Part shown: positions 16,540 through 26,001 of the stretch, one piece after another
How positions within the stretch are numbered: the first letter of the stretch is position 1
How the letters are laid out: every line of letters begins with the position of its first letter
Assembly (NCBI GenBank): GCA_016206485.1
Contig: JACQRL010000217.1
Coordinates: forward strand, 1-33,726
Length of the DNA: 33,726 nt
From: Planctomycetota bacterium
Lineage (GTDB): Bacteria > Planctomycetota > MHYJ01 > JACQRL01 > SBBU01
Direction: 5' to 3'
The notes under the pieces: model-generated
Databases searched by the model: none
Seen by the model: only the letters and a program-made list of their open reading frames with translations
Told to the model about the DNA's origin: nothing
Program-made: the position numbers and the translations under genes

Positions 16540-19203
16540 CTAATTATTTACCTCTACATGTCTGATAACAAAATTATTTTGCTGATCGATCGCCCTTATG
16601 ATAAAAATATTTACGCCTTCTTTCAGCTTACCCTTCAGCTTTATTTCAACCTGCTCTCTGCTGGCATCGAACAGGCTATCGTTCGGTGAAACTTCTTCCC
16701 AAGATGAGGAGTTATTGACCCTGTAGCTTACCTGTTTTAATCCTGATCCATTGTCTATTGCAGTTATCTTTATTTTCGAATCTCTTTCAACTCTTATCTC
16801 CAAGGTTGGGGGCGTATTATCAACAATGAACACGGGACTTACAATCGTAGAAGTTCGATAGCCGACCGGATTGGTTATTCTATCTGACACAATCACTTTA
16901 AGGTGATACTTGCCATCCGGTAAATCCTGAGTATTAATATTTAAACTCGGAGTGTTAACGGGCTTATCATAGAGAGGAACCCAATCCTTTTCCTCAACAC
17001 CTTTAATCATTGCCTCAAAATCCATTATGTCGCCATCCAAGTCCTGCGCCATTACTTGTACCATATATCTAGTCGGCTGACCCGGCTGGATTACTGGCTG
17101 AACCATCAGATTTTGAACACTTGGAGGATTATTAAAGACAGAGTAGGTAAGTGTTACTCTTTCCAAGTAGGAACTCGGATCAGGAAATTTGACCTTGAAT
17201 TGAATGAACTTTCCAGGAGGGCTAGATATCTTCCCATAATTTCCGACTATCGGGTTTGTCCAGTTTGACCAGCCTCCCTCTTTCGGGTCATTGGTATTTC
17301 CGGTTCTTGTTTCAATTGAAAGCTGTCCGGAACAGCCGCAATTTATAGAAATCCAGTTAACAAACTTCGCTGCATCAATTACTTTCGAGACATACTCACC
17401 TGTCGGGTTTTGTGAGTTTTCAACTAAAAATACCGCAGGCTGCGTTGAAGTTAGAATCTTAATACCGTTGTCATTAATAATACGAGTTATTTTATCAGCA
17501 TTATTGGCTTGCGCAATTACTGCAAGTTCATTATTGCCAAATCTGAATATTTTTTTCTCCATAGAAGCTGCAAAAACAAACTCATTACTCCCGACCTGAA
17601 CTGCATCCGAAATATAAAATGGGACTTGAGCAATCGTTTCAGCATTATTCTTATCAAATACTGACAGTAATGAGGTTGTAGGCTGTGAAACAGGAGGTGG
17701 TGTCTGATGAGATATTGGTTTGGTTTGTGCGGTATTGTTTTGGGCAGGCTGTTTTGAATTATTTTGTATATTCGTACCTGCTTGCTTTCCAGTTCTCTTA
17801 CCTTCCCAGCTGATGTCTATTTTGAAATCCATACCGCCACTCATTTCCTTCATATCTGTAACCTTGCCGGTACCGCTCATCTTTTCATCTTTAACCTCTC
17901 CTTCAAGAACCAATGTACCTGAACCCTCACCAAGTGCTTCGAGACTCGTTTCTAAGGTTACCTTCCCATTATCATATTTACCGGTGAAATTGAGATTTTT
18001 TGCCTTCTCATTAATTTCTTCAGGACCTTCTCCCTGAACTTCCTTCACTACAAAGGATCCATTTATGGATTTTTCTGCATTCATAGTCAGATCAGCATCT
18101 CCAATTATGGTAAAGCTTTGCTTGAAAGATTCCCCTGAGATCCCCACTTCAATAGAAACCTTGATTTCAACTGCCCAAGTACCTGAAACCGGATCCTGTT
18201 CTTCTTTTTTCTCACCAGTAGTTTCCTGCTCATCTTCTTCAACTATTATTATGCCTTCATCTTGTATATTATGCATAGTAGATTTCTGATCAGATTGTTT
18301 TTTACTCTTCTTCTTTTTGGGTTTTTCTTCTTTAATCTCCTCTTTCTTTTCTTCTTTTGCGCCGGTATTGTCTTTAGGTGGCTCTACAGTTTCTGTCTTT
18401 ATAACAGGAGGTTGCGGCGGAGGAGCCTGCATACTAGCAGGATCAACGAGATTTAACTTGGTATGTATAGGAGTGGCGTCTTGTTGTGTCAAAACTAAGA
18501 GTAATTTCCCCCCCTGATGAGGAACAATTCTGGAAACATCAAATTGATTAAACGGATATAAAATTCTTCCCTTATCCTGCGGATCTAAATTAACGAGATA
18601 TCCGGGACTCTTCGTCCCGCAAACAAAGTAATTCTGGGTTTTTAAAATTGTAGCAACTGAATTTACTTTTAGTTCCACATATTTCGATACCTCTTTATTC
18701 GGCGTGACCTTGGTAACACCTGCGGGATCGCTTGTAGCGACATAAAGATTTCCTTCTTCATCGAATGCGGAATCCCATAGTGATTTTTCCGTCAGAGATA
18801 CAAATTCGGACCACTTTCCATTTTGCCTTACAAAGATTTTTCCGGCCGGAATTGTAGTAGCATAAATATTATTTCCAAATGAAGAAAATGAAGTGACAAG
18901 CCATTGCCCTGTTTCAAATTCTTTTACAAACGTACCGGAGGAGGCCTTGTAAATATTCCCCTTACCGGTCCCATAAAGATAATTATCTGTTGAAAGTTTA
19001 TAAAAGGACCATATTGACTTTTCATCATCCGAAAGCGCCATGCTTGAAAGTACATTTGATGTTCTTATGCGTCCGTCAAAACCGATCCCGGTGTTAATGA
19101 ATTCAGCACCCTGGATAAAAGAGGAACCGCCAATCAAATCAATTTGCTTTGTATCCGAACTGAAAAGGAATAAAAAAGCAATTAGTCCAAAAGAAAGCTT
19201 CAT
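16540..19203 (-). CDS. Secreted beta-propeller/Ig-like protein with inserted low-complexity plus beta-rich module
   Basis: Signal peptide; propeller-like repeats (YGTGKGNIYKASS..., NIYATTIPAGKIFVRQNGKWSEF...); conserved GQLSIETRTGNTNDP...; Ig-like C-terminus. Clear paralogue of the next CDS. SD GGAGGTAATT before ATG. Confidence 0.82.
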   Translation of the reverse strand: MKLSFGLIAFLFLFSSDTKQIDLIGGSSFIQGAEFINTGIGFDGRIRTSNVLSSMALSDDEKSIWSFYKLSTDNYLYGTGKGNIYKASSGTFVKEFETGQWLVTSFSSFGNNIYATTIPAGKIFVRQNGKWSEFVSLTEKSLWDSAFDEEGNLYVATSDPAGVTKVTPNKEVSKYVELKVNSVATILKTQNYFVCGTKSPGYLVNLDPQDKGRILYPFNQFDVSRIVPHQGGKLLLVLTQQDATPIHTKLNLVDPASMQAPPPQPPVIKTETVEPPKDNTGAKEEKKEEIKEEKPKKKKSKKQSDQKSTMHNIQDEGIIIVEEDEQETTGEKKEEQDPVSGTWAVEIKVSIEVGISGESFKQSFTIIGDADLTMNAEKSINGSFVVKEVQGEGPEEINEKAKNLNFTGKYDNGKVTLETSLEALGEGSGTLVLEGEVKDEKMSGTGKVTDMKEMSGGMDFKIDISWEGKRTGKQAGTNIQNNSKQPAQNNTAQTKPISHQTPPPVSQPTTSLLSVFDKNNAETIAQVPFYISDAVQVGSNEFVFAASMEKKIFRFGNNELAVIAQANNADKITRIINDNGIKILTSTQPAVFLVENSQNPTGEYVSKVIDAAKFVNWISINCGCSGQLSIETRTGNTNDPKEGGWSNWTNPIVGNYGKISSPPGKFIQFKVKFPDPSSYLERVTLTYSVFNNPPSVQNLMVQPVIQPGQPTRYMVQVMAQDLDGDIMDFEAMIKGVEEKDWVPLYDKPVNTPSLNINTQDLPDGKYHLKVIVSDRITNPVGYRTSTIVSPVFIVDNTPPTLEIRVERDSKIKITAIDNGSGLKQVSYRVNNSSSWEEVSPNDSLFDASREQVEIKLKGKLKEGVNIFIIRAIDQQNNFVIRHVEVNN

Positions 19204-19212
19204 AATTACCTC

Positions 19213-21135
19213 CTACTTTGTAACAAAACTTTTTCCAACCAATGTTGAGTTGCCATGACCATCTGTTGCTTTTACAACTATTCTATGTGTTCCCTTATCA
19301 AGAAGAGACAGTGAAACATCGATCTCAAACTCTTCCCTTCGTGAATCAAGAAGGGCATCAACACTGGTAAATGAGATCCAACTTCCACCATCTATCTGAT
19401 ACATAAACAAACTTACGTTTGTCAGTGAATCTTCAGCATAACCTGAAAGCTTCCCGCCCGAAAAATGAAAAGTTAATTTCGGACACGTATTATCGACAGT
19501 AACTCGTGAAGTTACAGACTCTGCTGTAAGTGTATCATCTTTGTGATTCGACAAATGATCAGAAGCTTCAAGTTTGAAAATTAATCCCCCTTCCGGGAGA
19601 TCCCGTGTATTCACCATAAATACATTAGTAGTAAGCAGATCGGACAGACTATACCAATTCTTACTATTTTCTAATCTGTAATAAACTGAGTAGCTTAAAC
19701 TATCTTTATCCGCATCTTCAACAGTCCAACTCAGGTTAATCTGTCTTCCTCCCATTGGGTTATTTTGTACCAGACTGTCGAATTTTGTTATCAGTGGCCT
19801 TCGATTAAGATTTTTGTAAGAGAGGGAGGCTCTTTCCAGCTTCGAATCTTTCCCAAGAAGATTAATTCTTAGCTGCACATAACGTCCGTTTGAAACAGAA
19901 ACATTCTGCATATTTGCATCAACTGGAGAGCTCCACACGCCCCAAGTTTCATCCGGATCTGCAACGTTACCTGTTCTAATTTGCACTGTTATTCTCCCAA
20001 CTCCATCAAGTTGAAGACTGCCAAGCCTAGAAACAAAACCGGTATCAAAAACTTTGCTAAAATAGACTCCGCTTTCAGAAGCGCGGCTTGTGAGTTCTCC
20101 GATTATTGAGCGCCTGCTTCCGCAAAAATATACTGTGTTATCATCCTTCGAAATTGCAGTAATAGATCCTGTATCAGCGGATGTAATAAGCTCGCAACGG
20201 TCTGTTCCTCTGAATAAAAACAATCTGCCTGTTGAATTGAGCGATACTAAAACGCCTCCGCCTGATTCTTCAATATCATTTACAAAAACCGGGAATGATA
20301 GCAGTGGCTCAATGGTTTTATCGCTGATTCTCCAAATTGTTCCTATATCCTCTTTTCCTAAACTTGGAGTGAACTCAACCGGGAAGCTTTGCCAAGAAGT
20401 AGATTTATTCGCTGCAATTACAACATCTGTACCAAGCTTTAATATGTCAATTATATCTGTTCCACGAAATTCGTTAATCAATTCCAGATTTGTCGGGTCG
20501 CTTAACTTGAACTTATATACATGCCCCGCATCAGAAGATCCGAGCAGAACACTGTTGCCATCTATCAGGATACTTAAAAAATTCGCTACCTTTTCGCTTT
20601 CCAAAAGCTTATTCACAGAACCATCCGCAGAAAGTTCATAGAGAGCTGCAGGTAGACCGCAAACTGCATACAATTTCTTATCTTTTGAATAGAGTTTCCA
20701 AACATATTTCGAAGGAATCTGTACAAAGAGTGACCATTCATTTCCCTTTTTGACATAGATCTTCCCGTTCGGAATTGTCGAGGCGAAAATCATACTCCCG
20801 AACTTAACAAATGAAGTTATAAGTAGCTCTTTTGTATCGAACTCAAAATCGACCTGTCCGGTTTTTTTTATGCTAAAAATCTTCCCTTCATTTGTACCGC
20901 CCAAAAAAGTTCCGGAAACAGGAAGAAACGAGCTTATCAGCTCAAGTTCTTTAGCGCTTACTGTTTCTACAGTTGGAGCGACTGCCAACATTCCATCTGC
21001 AGTTATTGCTATATTTTGCAGTTCTTTTGCCTCCTTGAGAAGATTTCCCTTATCAAGAACAACCTGTTTTGACTCAAAAGAGTAAACTGCAGACATCATG
21101 GAAAAAAAGAAAACTACGCCAGCGATTTTCGCCAT
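19213..21135 (-). CDS. Secreted beta-propeller/Ig-like protein (paralogue of 16540-19203)
   Basis: Signal peptide; GGTNEGKIFSIKKTG..., MIFASTIPNGKIYVKKGNEWSLF..., GRITVQIRTGNVADPDETWGVWSSPV..., LERASLSYKNLNRRP aligning with the neighbour. SD GGAGG before ATG. Confidence 0.82.
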   Translation of the reverse strand: MAKIAGVVFFFSMMSAVYSFESKQVVLDKGNLLKEAKELQNIAITADGMLAVAPTVETVSAKELELISSFLPVSGTFLGGTNEGKIFSIKKTGQVDFEFDTKELLITSFVKFGSMIFASTIPNGKIYVKKGNEWSLFVQIPSKYVWKLYSKDKKLYAVCGLPAALYELSADGSVNKLLESEKVANFLSILIDGNSVLLGSSDAGHVYKFKLSDPTNLELINEFRGTDIIDILKLGTDVVIAANKSTSWQSFPVEFTPSLGKEDIGTIWRISDKTIEPLLSFPVFVNDIEESGGGVLVSLNSTGRLFLFRGTDRCELITSADTGSITAISKDDNTVYFCGSRRSIIGELTSRASESGVYFSKVFDTGFVSRLGSLQLDGVGRITVQIRTGNVADPDETWGVWSSPVDANMQNVSVSNGRYVQLRINLLGKDSKLERASLSYKNLNRRPLITKFDSLVQNNPMGGRQINLSWTVEDADKDSLSYSVYYRLENSKNWYSLSDLLTTNVFMVNTRDLPEGGLIFKLEASDHLSNHKDDTLTAESVTSRVTVDNTCPKLTFHFSGGKLSGYAEDSLTNVSLFMYQIDGGSWISFTSVDALLDSRREEFEIDVSLSLLDKGTHRIVVKATDGHGNSTLVGKSFVTK

Positions 21136-21303
21136 AGAGCACCTCCAAATTATTCAGAAACAAGATCATAGCTCAAAATAATCATTATTCCATACTTAAA
21201 ATGACGCTTTTAGAATAGAAATTGGTTACCAGATACTTGTTAAAGGTGGTACACAAATTGCCCATATACAAATAGTTATGAATGATTATGCTGGCGTGTA
21301 AAA

Positions 21304-21402
21304 ATGGCTACGACAATGTGTCCCTACTGTGGTGAACATCTGGATTTCGCCATTGAACAACAAGTGCCAGATTTTAACAAGATTTCCAAGTACATAAGAT
21401 AG
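21304..21402 (+). CDS. Very small ORF with a single CPYCG knuckle (32 aa)
   Basis: MATTMCPYCGEHLDFAIEQQVPDFNKISKYIR, shorter than the ORF track cut-off. Only one CxxC, so it may be a remnant. Confidence 0.25.
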   Translation: MATTMCPYCGEHLDFAIEQQVPDFNKISKYIR

Positions 21403-21436
21403 TAGAAATTTATTAAGTAATATTTAAATTAATTAC

Positions 21437-22405
21437 ATGCCTAGGTCTAGAAGATTGAGAAGGTCTGACCAGATTCGCGGTTTAACAGGCAGCGCATCTG
21501 TAAATAAAGCCAACTTTATTTATCCGCTTTTTGCTATAGAAGGAAAATCAAAGAAAGAGGCAATCTCAAGCCTTCCCGGTCAGTACAGATACACTTTGGA
21601 CATACTAAAAACAGAGCTCAAAGAGTTAAAGGAGATTGGCTTAAACAATTTCTTAATTTTCGGCGTTGTTGACAATAAAGACCAAAAAGGCAGTTATGCA
21701 CTTACAAAAAATCAGATTGTAGCAGAGGCAGTTAAACTGATTAAAGATACAGACCAAAATTTCCTTGTTTTTACTGACATATGTCTTTGCGGATACACAG
21801 ATCATGGGCATTGCGGATTAATTAAAGAAAAGGGAAATCAACTTGTTATCGATAACGATGAGACAGTAAAACTATTGGGGGAGATGGCAGTAATACATGC
21901 GAAGGCGGGAGCTGACTTTGCAGCGCCGAGCGCAATGATGGATTTTCAGGTTAAAGGAATACGGGCGGCATTAGACAATAATACCTGTGAAGATACCGGG
22001 ATAATGTCTTATTCGGCTAAATTCCTGTCTGCTTTTTACGGACCATTCAGAGAAGCAACAGGAAATACCCCCAAGATTTCTGACAGAAGCACGTACCAGC
22101 TTCCAGTCAATCATGGTAAACAGGCGATCACTGAAATTGGGCAAGATATCGATGAAGGCGCAGATATTGTGATGGTGAAACCAGCAGTTATGTATCTGGA
22201 TATAATCAATGAGGCTAGCAAAAGATATAATGCCCCTATTGCTGCGTATCATGTCAGTGGAGAGTATGCTATGATAAAGGCTGCTGTTCAGAAAGGATGG
22301 CTTGATGAAAAAAGAGCTGTGCTTGAACTCTTTACATCAATAAAAAGGGCCGGAGCTGACATTATTATTTCCTACTACAGCAAAGAAGCAGCTAAATGGC
22401 TGTAA
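21437..22405 (+). CDS. hemB: Delta-aminolevulinic acid dehydratase (porphobilinogen synthase)
   Basis: RLRRSDQIRGLTGSASVNKANFIYPLFAIEG, FTDICLCGYTDHGHCG (Zn-type Cys triad), DFAAPSAMMDFQV, SYSAKFLSAFYGPFREA, GADIVMVKPAVMYLDII. Confidence 0.95.
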   Translation: MPRSRRLRRSDQIRGLTGSASVNKANFIYPLFAIEGKSKKEAISSLPGQYRYTLDILKTELKELKEIGLNNFLIFGVVDNKDQKGSYALTKNQIVAEAVKLIKDTDQNFLVFTDICLCGYTDHGHCGLIKEKGNQLVIDNDETVKLLGEMAVIHAKAGADFAAPSAMMDFQVKGIRAALDNNTCEDTGIMSYSAKFLSAFYGPFREATGNTPKISDRSTYQLPVNHGKQAITEIGQDIDEGADIVMVKPAVMYLDIINEASKRYNAPIAAYHVSGEYAMIKAAVQKGWLDEKRAVLELFTSIKRAGADIIISYYSKEAAKWL

Positions 22406-22478
22406 TACCATTTTGGATTTCGAATATCAGTAAATCAAACAGAAATCTAACAGGTTCATAAATGCCGGGGTTCAATTA

Positions 22479-24596
22479 ATGGAAACTGAAGGCACCAAAC
22501 ATCTCCCTGTAAATTCGGGAAAACATCATACAGCGCCTTTTGATCAAAATTTTAACCGTTTGGCCAAAGATATCATTCAAGATGATGATTCCCCTGAAAT
22601 ACCTCAGGAAGTTCTGAAAAGATTCGACGATGAAGACGCCAGAATAGGAAAATATATAACAATCAAAGAACTTAGTAAAGGTGGCAGTGGAATTGTTTAC
22701 AAAGCATATGATACAGTACTCAACCGATATGTAGCAATCAAGTTTCCTAATATGGCTTCTGAGGCTTCACTAAGAAGGTTTCAGAGGGAGGCGCTGACAA
22801 TAGCAAAGCTTGAACATCCAAATATATGCCCTATTTACGATACCGGGTTACTGAATAACAAACATTTTATAGTAATGAAATATATAGATGGAGAGACTCT
22901 CTATAGTCTCCTCTGGAAAATCAGTACGAAAGAATGCATTGAAATATTTTTCAAAGTTTGTGATGCGATAGAGCATGCTCATAAGAATGGAGTGCTCCAT
23001 CTTGATATCAAGCCACAAAACATAATGATTTCTTCAGACAACACTGTTTACGTGCTTGATTTTGGAATTGCAAGAGATTCAGATATTCTCCAGACGAAAT
23101 CGAACGAGCTGCTCGGGACTCCTGCATACATGGCTCCTGAACAAATAAAGGAGATAACAACAGACGAGAGAACAGATATCTATTCTCTAGGAGCTTCATT
23201 ATACCACTGCCTGACAAAACAGGTGCCCATCAAGGGGGAAACAACAATTGAAATTATAACCAAAATTATCGAAAATGAACCTCTCATCCCCAGCAAGATA
23301 AACCCTGAAATAGACAAAGATCTGGAGACAATTGTTATCAAGTGCCTGTATAAAGATCCAAAACTTCGATATCAAAAAATAGGTGATCTTAAAGAAGATA
23401 TTAAACAAATTATAAATGACGAACCAATTTTCTCTAAAAGATCTACTCTTCTGTATTTCTCCAAAAAAATATTAAAAAAACACAGGAGTTTTTTTGCATC
23501 AACTATTCTGATTGCCGTTGCTATCATGGGAATAATGTTAATGTTGATGAATAAGCAAAAAAATTCGAGAGAGCAGGCGACGATTCACATAAACAAAGGC
23601 ACAGAACTATTGAAAATAGCATCTCTTGTAAAAGAGAAAGAGCACCGAAAAGGTATCCATGATTATCTGACAAATTGCATTTCTGAGTACTCAAAGGCAA
23701 TAGAAATTGATGAAACATATGCGGAAGCCTATTTAAAAAGAGGGAGGGTTTACTACAGATTGGGAAGGTTTGATCTTGCAATATCAGATTATAATTCAGC
23801 AATCGATAAAATGCCTAAACTTAGTGAATCCTATCTTTCCAGAATGCTGGCAAACCTTATGAATATTCACCATACCTCACTTGAATTCATAAAGGAGGCG
23901 GTCGAAACTGCCGTCAAAACATCGACAAATGACTTTGAATCACTAAAAAAATGCGATCCACTTCCTTCAGAGATTCAATGTGCTGAGGCTATCATCCACA
24001 TTTTTAACAATGATTACGCCAATGCAGAAAAAAGTCTGACAAGCGCCATAGATAACAATCCCACACATACAGATTCTATTTTTCTTCGTAGTATGATACG
24101 TTCAACACAGTCTAATCTAGCCAGAAAAGATGAACAAAAAAAGCCTATACTTCAAAATGCGTTAAAAGATATAGAGAGATATATCGAGCTTGATCCCAAC
24201 TTTATTTCTATATATATTTATGGGGCACTGATTAAAGCTAATTTGGGAGACAAAGATGGTTGTGACGATTTCATTCTCACTGCTAAACAAATAGGTGGGA
24301 CTAATCCAGAGGTTCATCTACAGGAAGCGAGGATAAACTTGATATTTGGTGATAAAGAAAGCGCTGTAAATATACTGAAAAATGAATCTATATTTGAAAT
24401 CGAAACATATAAAAATCAGGAGAAACTCTGTGCTTTCTATATTTCAAGAGGAATCCTTAAACTGCAGGCTGGTCTGATTACAGAAGGAGATCAGGATTTT
24501 GATAAGGCCCTTTCACTTGTACCGGTTGAGGTAAGGCCAAAGGTCTCCAGAATTCTTGACAGAAGCAGAAAATCTGCAACGAGAAGAAAGCAATAG
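22479..24596 (+). CDS. Ser/Thr protein kinase (Hanks type) with TM and C-terminal TPR-like repeats
   Basis: ELSKGGSGIVYKAYD, VAIKFP, HLDIKPQNIMIS, VLDFGIARD, GTPAYMAPEQIK, DIYSLGASLYHCLT; TM (FFASTILIAVAIMGIMLML); TPR-like (AIEIDETYAEAYLKRGRVYYRLGRFDLAISDYNSAI). Confidence 0.92.
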   Translation: METEGTKHLPVNSGKHHTAPFDQNFNRLAKDIIQDDDSPEIPQEVLKRFDDEDARIGKYITIKELSKGGSGIVYKAYDTVLNRYVAIKFPNMASEASLRRFQREALTIAKLEHPNICPIYDTGLLNNKHFIVMKYIDGETLYSLLWKISTKECIEIFFKVCDAIEHAHKNGVLHLDIKPQNIMISSDNTVYVLDFGIARDSDILQTKSNELLGTPAYMAPEQIKEITTDERTDIYSLGASLYHCLTKQVPIKGETTIEIITKIIENEPLIPSKINPEIDKDLETIVIKCLYKDPKLRYQKIGDLKEDIKQIINDEPIFSKRSTLLYFSKKILKKHRSFFASTILIAVAIMGIMLMLMNKQKNSREQATIHINKGTELLKIASLVKEKEHRKGIHDYLTNCISEYSKAIEIDETYAEAYLKRGRVYYRLGRFDLAISDYNSAIDKMPKLSESYLSRMLANLMNIHHTSLEFIKEAVETAVKTSTNDFESLKKCDPLPSEIQCAEAIIHIFNNDYANAEKSLTSAIDNNPTHTDSIFLRSMIRSTQSNLARKDEQKKPILQNALKDIERYIELDPNFISIYIYGALIKANLGDKDGCDDFILTAKQIGGTNPEVHLQEARINLIFGDKESAVNILKNESIFEIETYKNQEKLCAFYISRGILKLQAGLITEGDQDFDKALSLVPVEVRPKVSRILDRSRKSATRRKQ

Positions 24597-24603
24597 TTCA
24601 TTA

Positions 24604-25344
24604 TTATTTTTCAATCCACAATGAAAGCAGATACTTTAGCTCATCTTCAATTTCATTGTTATCTAAAACATATTCGCTTATCTCTTTGCGTATAATTCCT
24701 TTGAGTAGCTTTCTGGCGTAGCGAAGGTAGTTAGTAACATCTGTTTCTTTCAGGCCAAATTGTTCACCGACATCCTGTCTCGTCTTAAGCTCATGAGATG
24801 ACTTATCAAAATAGTATTTGTTGAAGATCTCGAAATATCGTGATTTCCCCTCCCTGTTGAGTCTATTTTTGAGCGTCTCGAATGACCTTGACAAAACCGA
24901 CTTTGCCCAGTCGATGTCAAATAGCTCTGTCGGATCGGCCAGTTGTGATTCATTCAGATTGTCTTCTTCCACATCATCAATGTTGATTACTATCATATCG
25001 CGACCGCGCTTTATGCTCTGCTCTTTTCTCTTCATATTCATGAGAAAATTTTTCAAAACTGCCCGTATAAATGTCCTGAATCTGCCGTTTTCCGGGGCAA
25101 CTTCATCAAGGTAATTTTTTTCCAGAAAACACTTGAAAAATTCCTGTGTGAGATCCTTCGCTTCCTCGCCTGACTTTGACCAGAACCTTCTTATGTGTAA
25201 ATAAATGGGTTTCCAGTAGAGAGATATAAGATATTGCATTTTTTCTTTGTATTCAGCCGAATTTCTATCCTTTGCGGTGAGGATGATTGTCCAGGCAGTC
25301 TGAGGAAATCCGGATGGCTCTGACACAGACTCAGTACTGTTCAT
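24604..25344 (-). CDS. ECF-like sigma-70 family factor of the planctomycete-style subgroup
   Basis: FPQTAWTIILTAKDRNSAEYKEKMQYLISLYWKPIYLHIRRFWSKSGEEAKDLTQEFFKCFLEKNYLDEVAPENGRFRTFIRAVLKNFLMN is the characteristic sigma2 pattern. Start set to MNSTES (25344), 10 nt after TATACT. Confidence 0.85.
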   Translation of the reverse strand: MNSTESVSEPSGFPQTAWTIILTAKDRNSAEYKEKMQYLISLYWKPIYLHIRRFWSKSGEEAKDLTQEFFKCFLEKNYLDEVAPENGRFRTFIRAVLKNFLMNMKRKEQSIKRGRDMIVINIDDVEEDNLNESQLADPTELFDIDWAKSVLSRSFETLKNRLNREGKSRYFEIFNKYYFDKSSHELKTRQDVGEQFGLKETDVTNYLRYARKLLKGIIRKEISEYVLDNNEIEDELKYLLSLWIEK

Positions 25345-25495
25345 ATAAAATTTAAGTATAAGAAAGATGATTCGTGCAGTCCATGCAGCTGCGACCAATA
25401 GCCGCAGAATTGATTAAAACCCACTTACAATAAAGAAAAGGTATCATAAAACTCCTCTAAAATGAAGATTAAACGGTGTTTATGAAGGTAAACTT

Positions 25496-25590
25496 TTTTC
25501 AACAAATTTTCACAAAGTCGTGCACGCGCAGCAAAAACTTTACCTTAGTATTATAGAGGGCAAAAAGCCTGAAAGGATGTAAGGAATGAA
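25496..25590 (+). repeat. Copy 1 of a 95 bp leader repeat (upstream region ending at a start codon)
   Basis: TTTTCAACAAATTTTCACAAAGTCGTGCACGCGCAGCAAAAACTTTACCTTAGTATTATAGAGGGCAAAAAGCCTGAAAGGATGTAAGGAATGAA; 93/95 identical to 27412-27506. Confidence 0.95.
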
Positions 25591-25997
25591 CCATTTTATT
25601 AGCACTATCAAGATCTTGTCCGTAATTTTAACTTTTTTCTTGTTATCGATGCAGATCCATCGACCATACGAAGTTGATGAAAAGCCATGGGCGAAGTCTT
25701 ATTCACGCCATCAAAGATGAAGACACTGGAATGTTCATATTCACTGGAATGGCATCTTTTTTGACTACTTCACATATTGATGAATTTTGGGTATTCAAGG
25801 TATCAAGCAGAGGTCAAATCAAATTTGACCCCGCAAGCGGCGCTCAGAGCAATGCTGTCGTCCCGTTCACAATTACAAATACCTTATTCATCGAACAATT
25901 AACAAATGTAAACTCAACGAGTACAGCTGCAACAATACGGTCATCTGACTTATTACAAATAACAACAAACGCTAAGATAGGAACCCAATCAAAATAA
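25586..25997 (+). pseudogene. Decayed secreted repeat-protein gene (signal peptide plus last repeat, frameshifted)
   Basis: ATG 25586 encodes MNHFISTIKILSVILTFFLLSMQIHRPYEVDEKPWAKSY then stops. Reading continues in another frame as HAIKDEDTGMFIFTGMASFLTTSHIDEFWVFKVSSRGQIKFDPASGAQ, which resembles one unit of ...GGYIVAG.T.SFG..DDFWVLKLDSNGNI... repeat proteins. Confidence 0.65.
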
Positions 25998-26001
25998 ACA
26001 T

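Noticed and set aside
20090-20641. 183-aa plus-strand ORF
   Set aside because: Antisense shadow inside the propeller paralogue; no recognisable motif.
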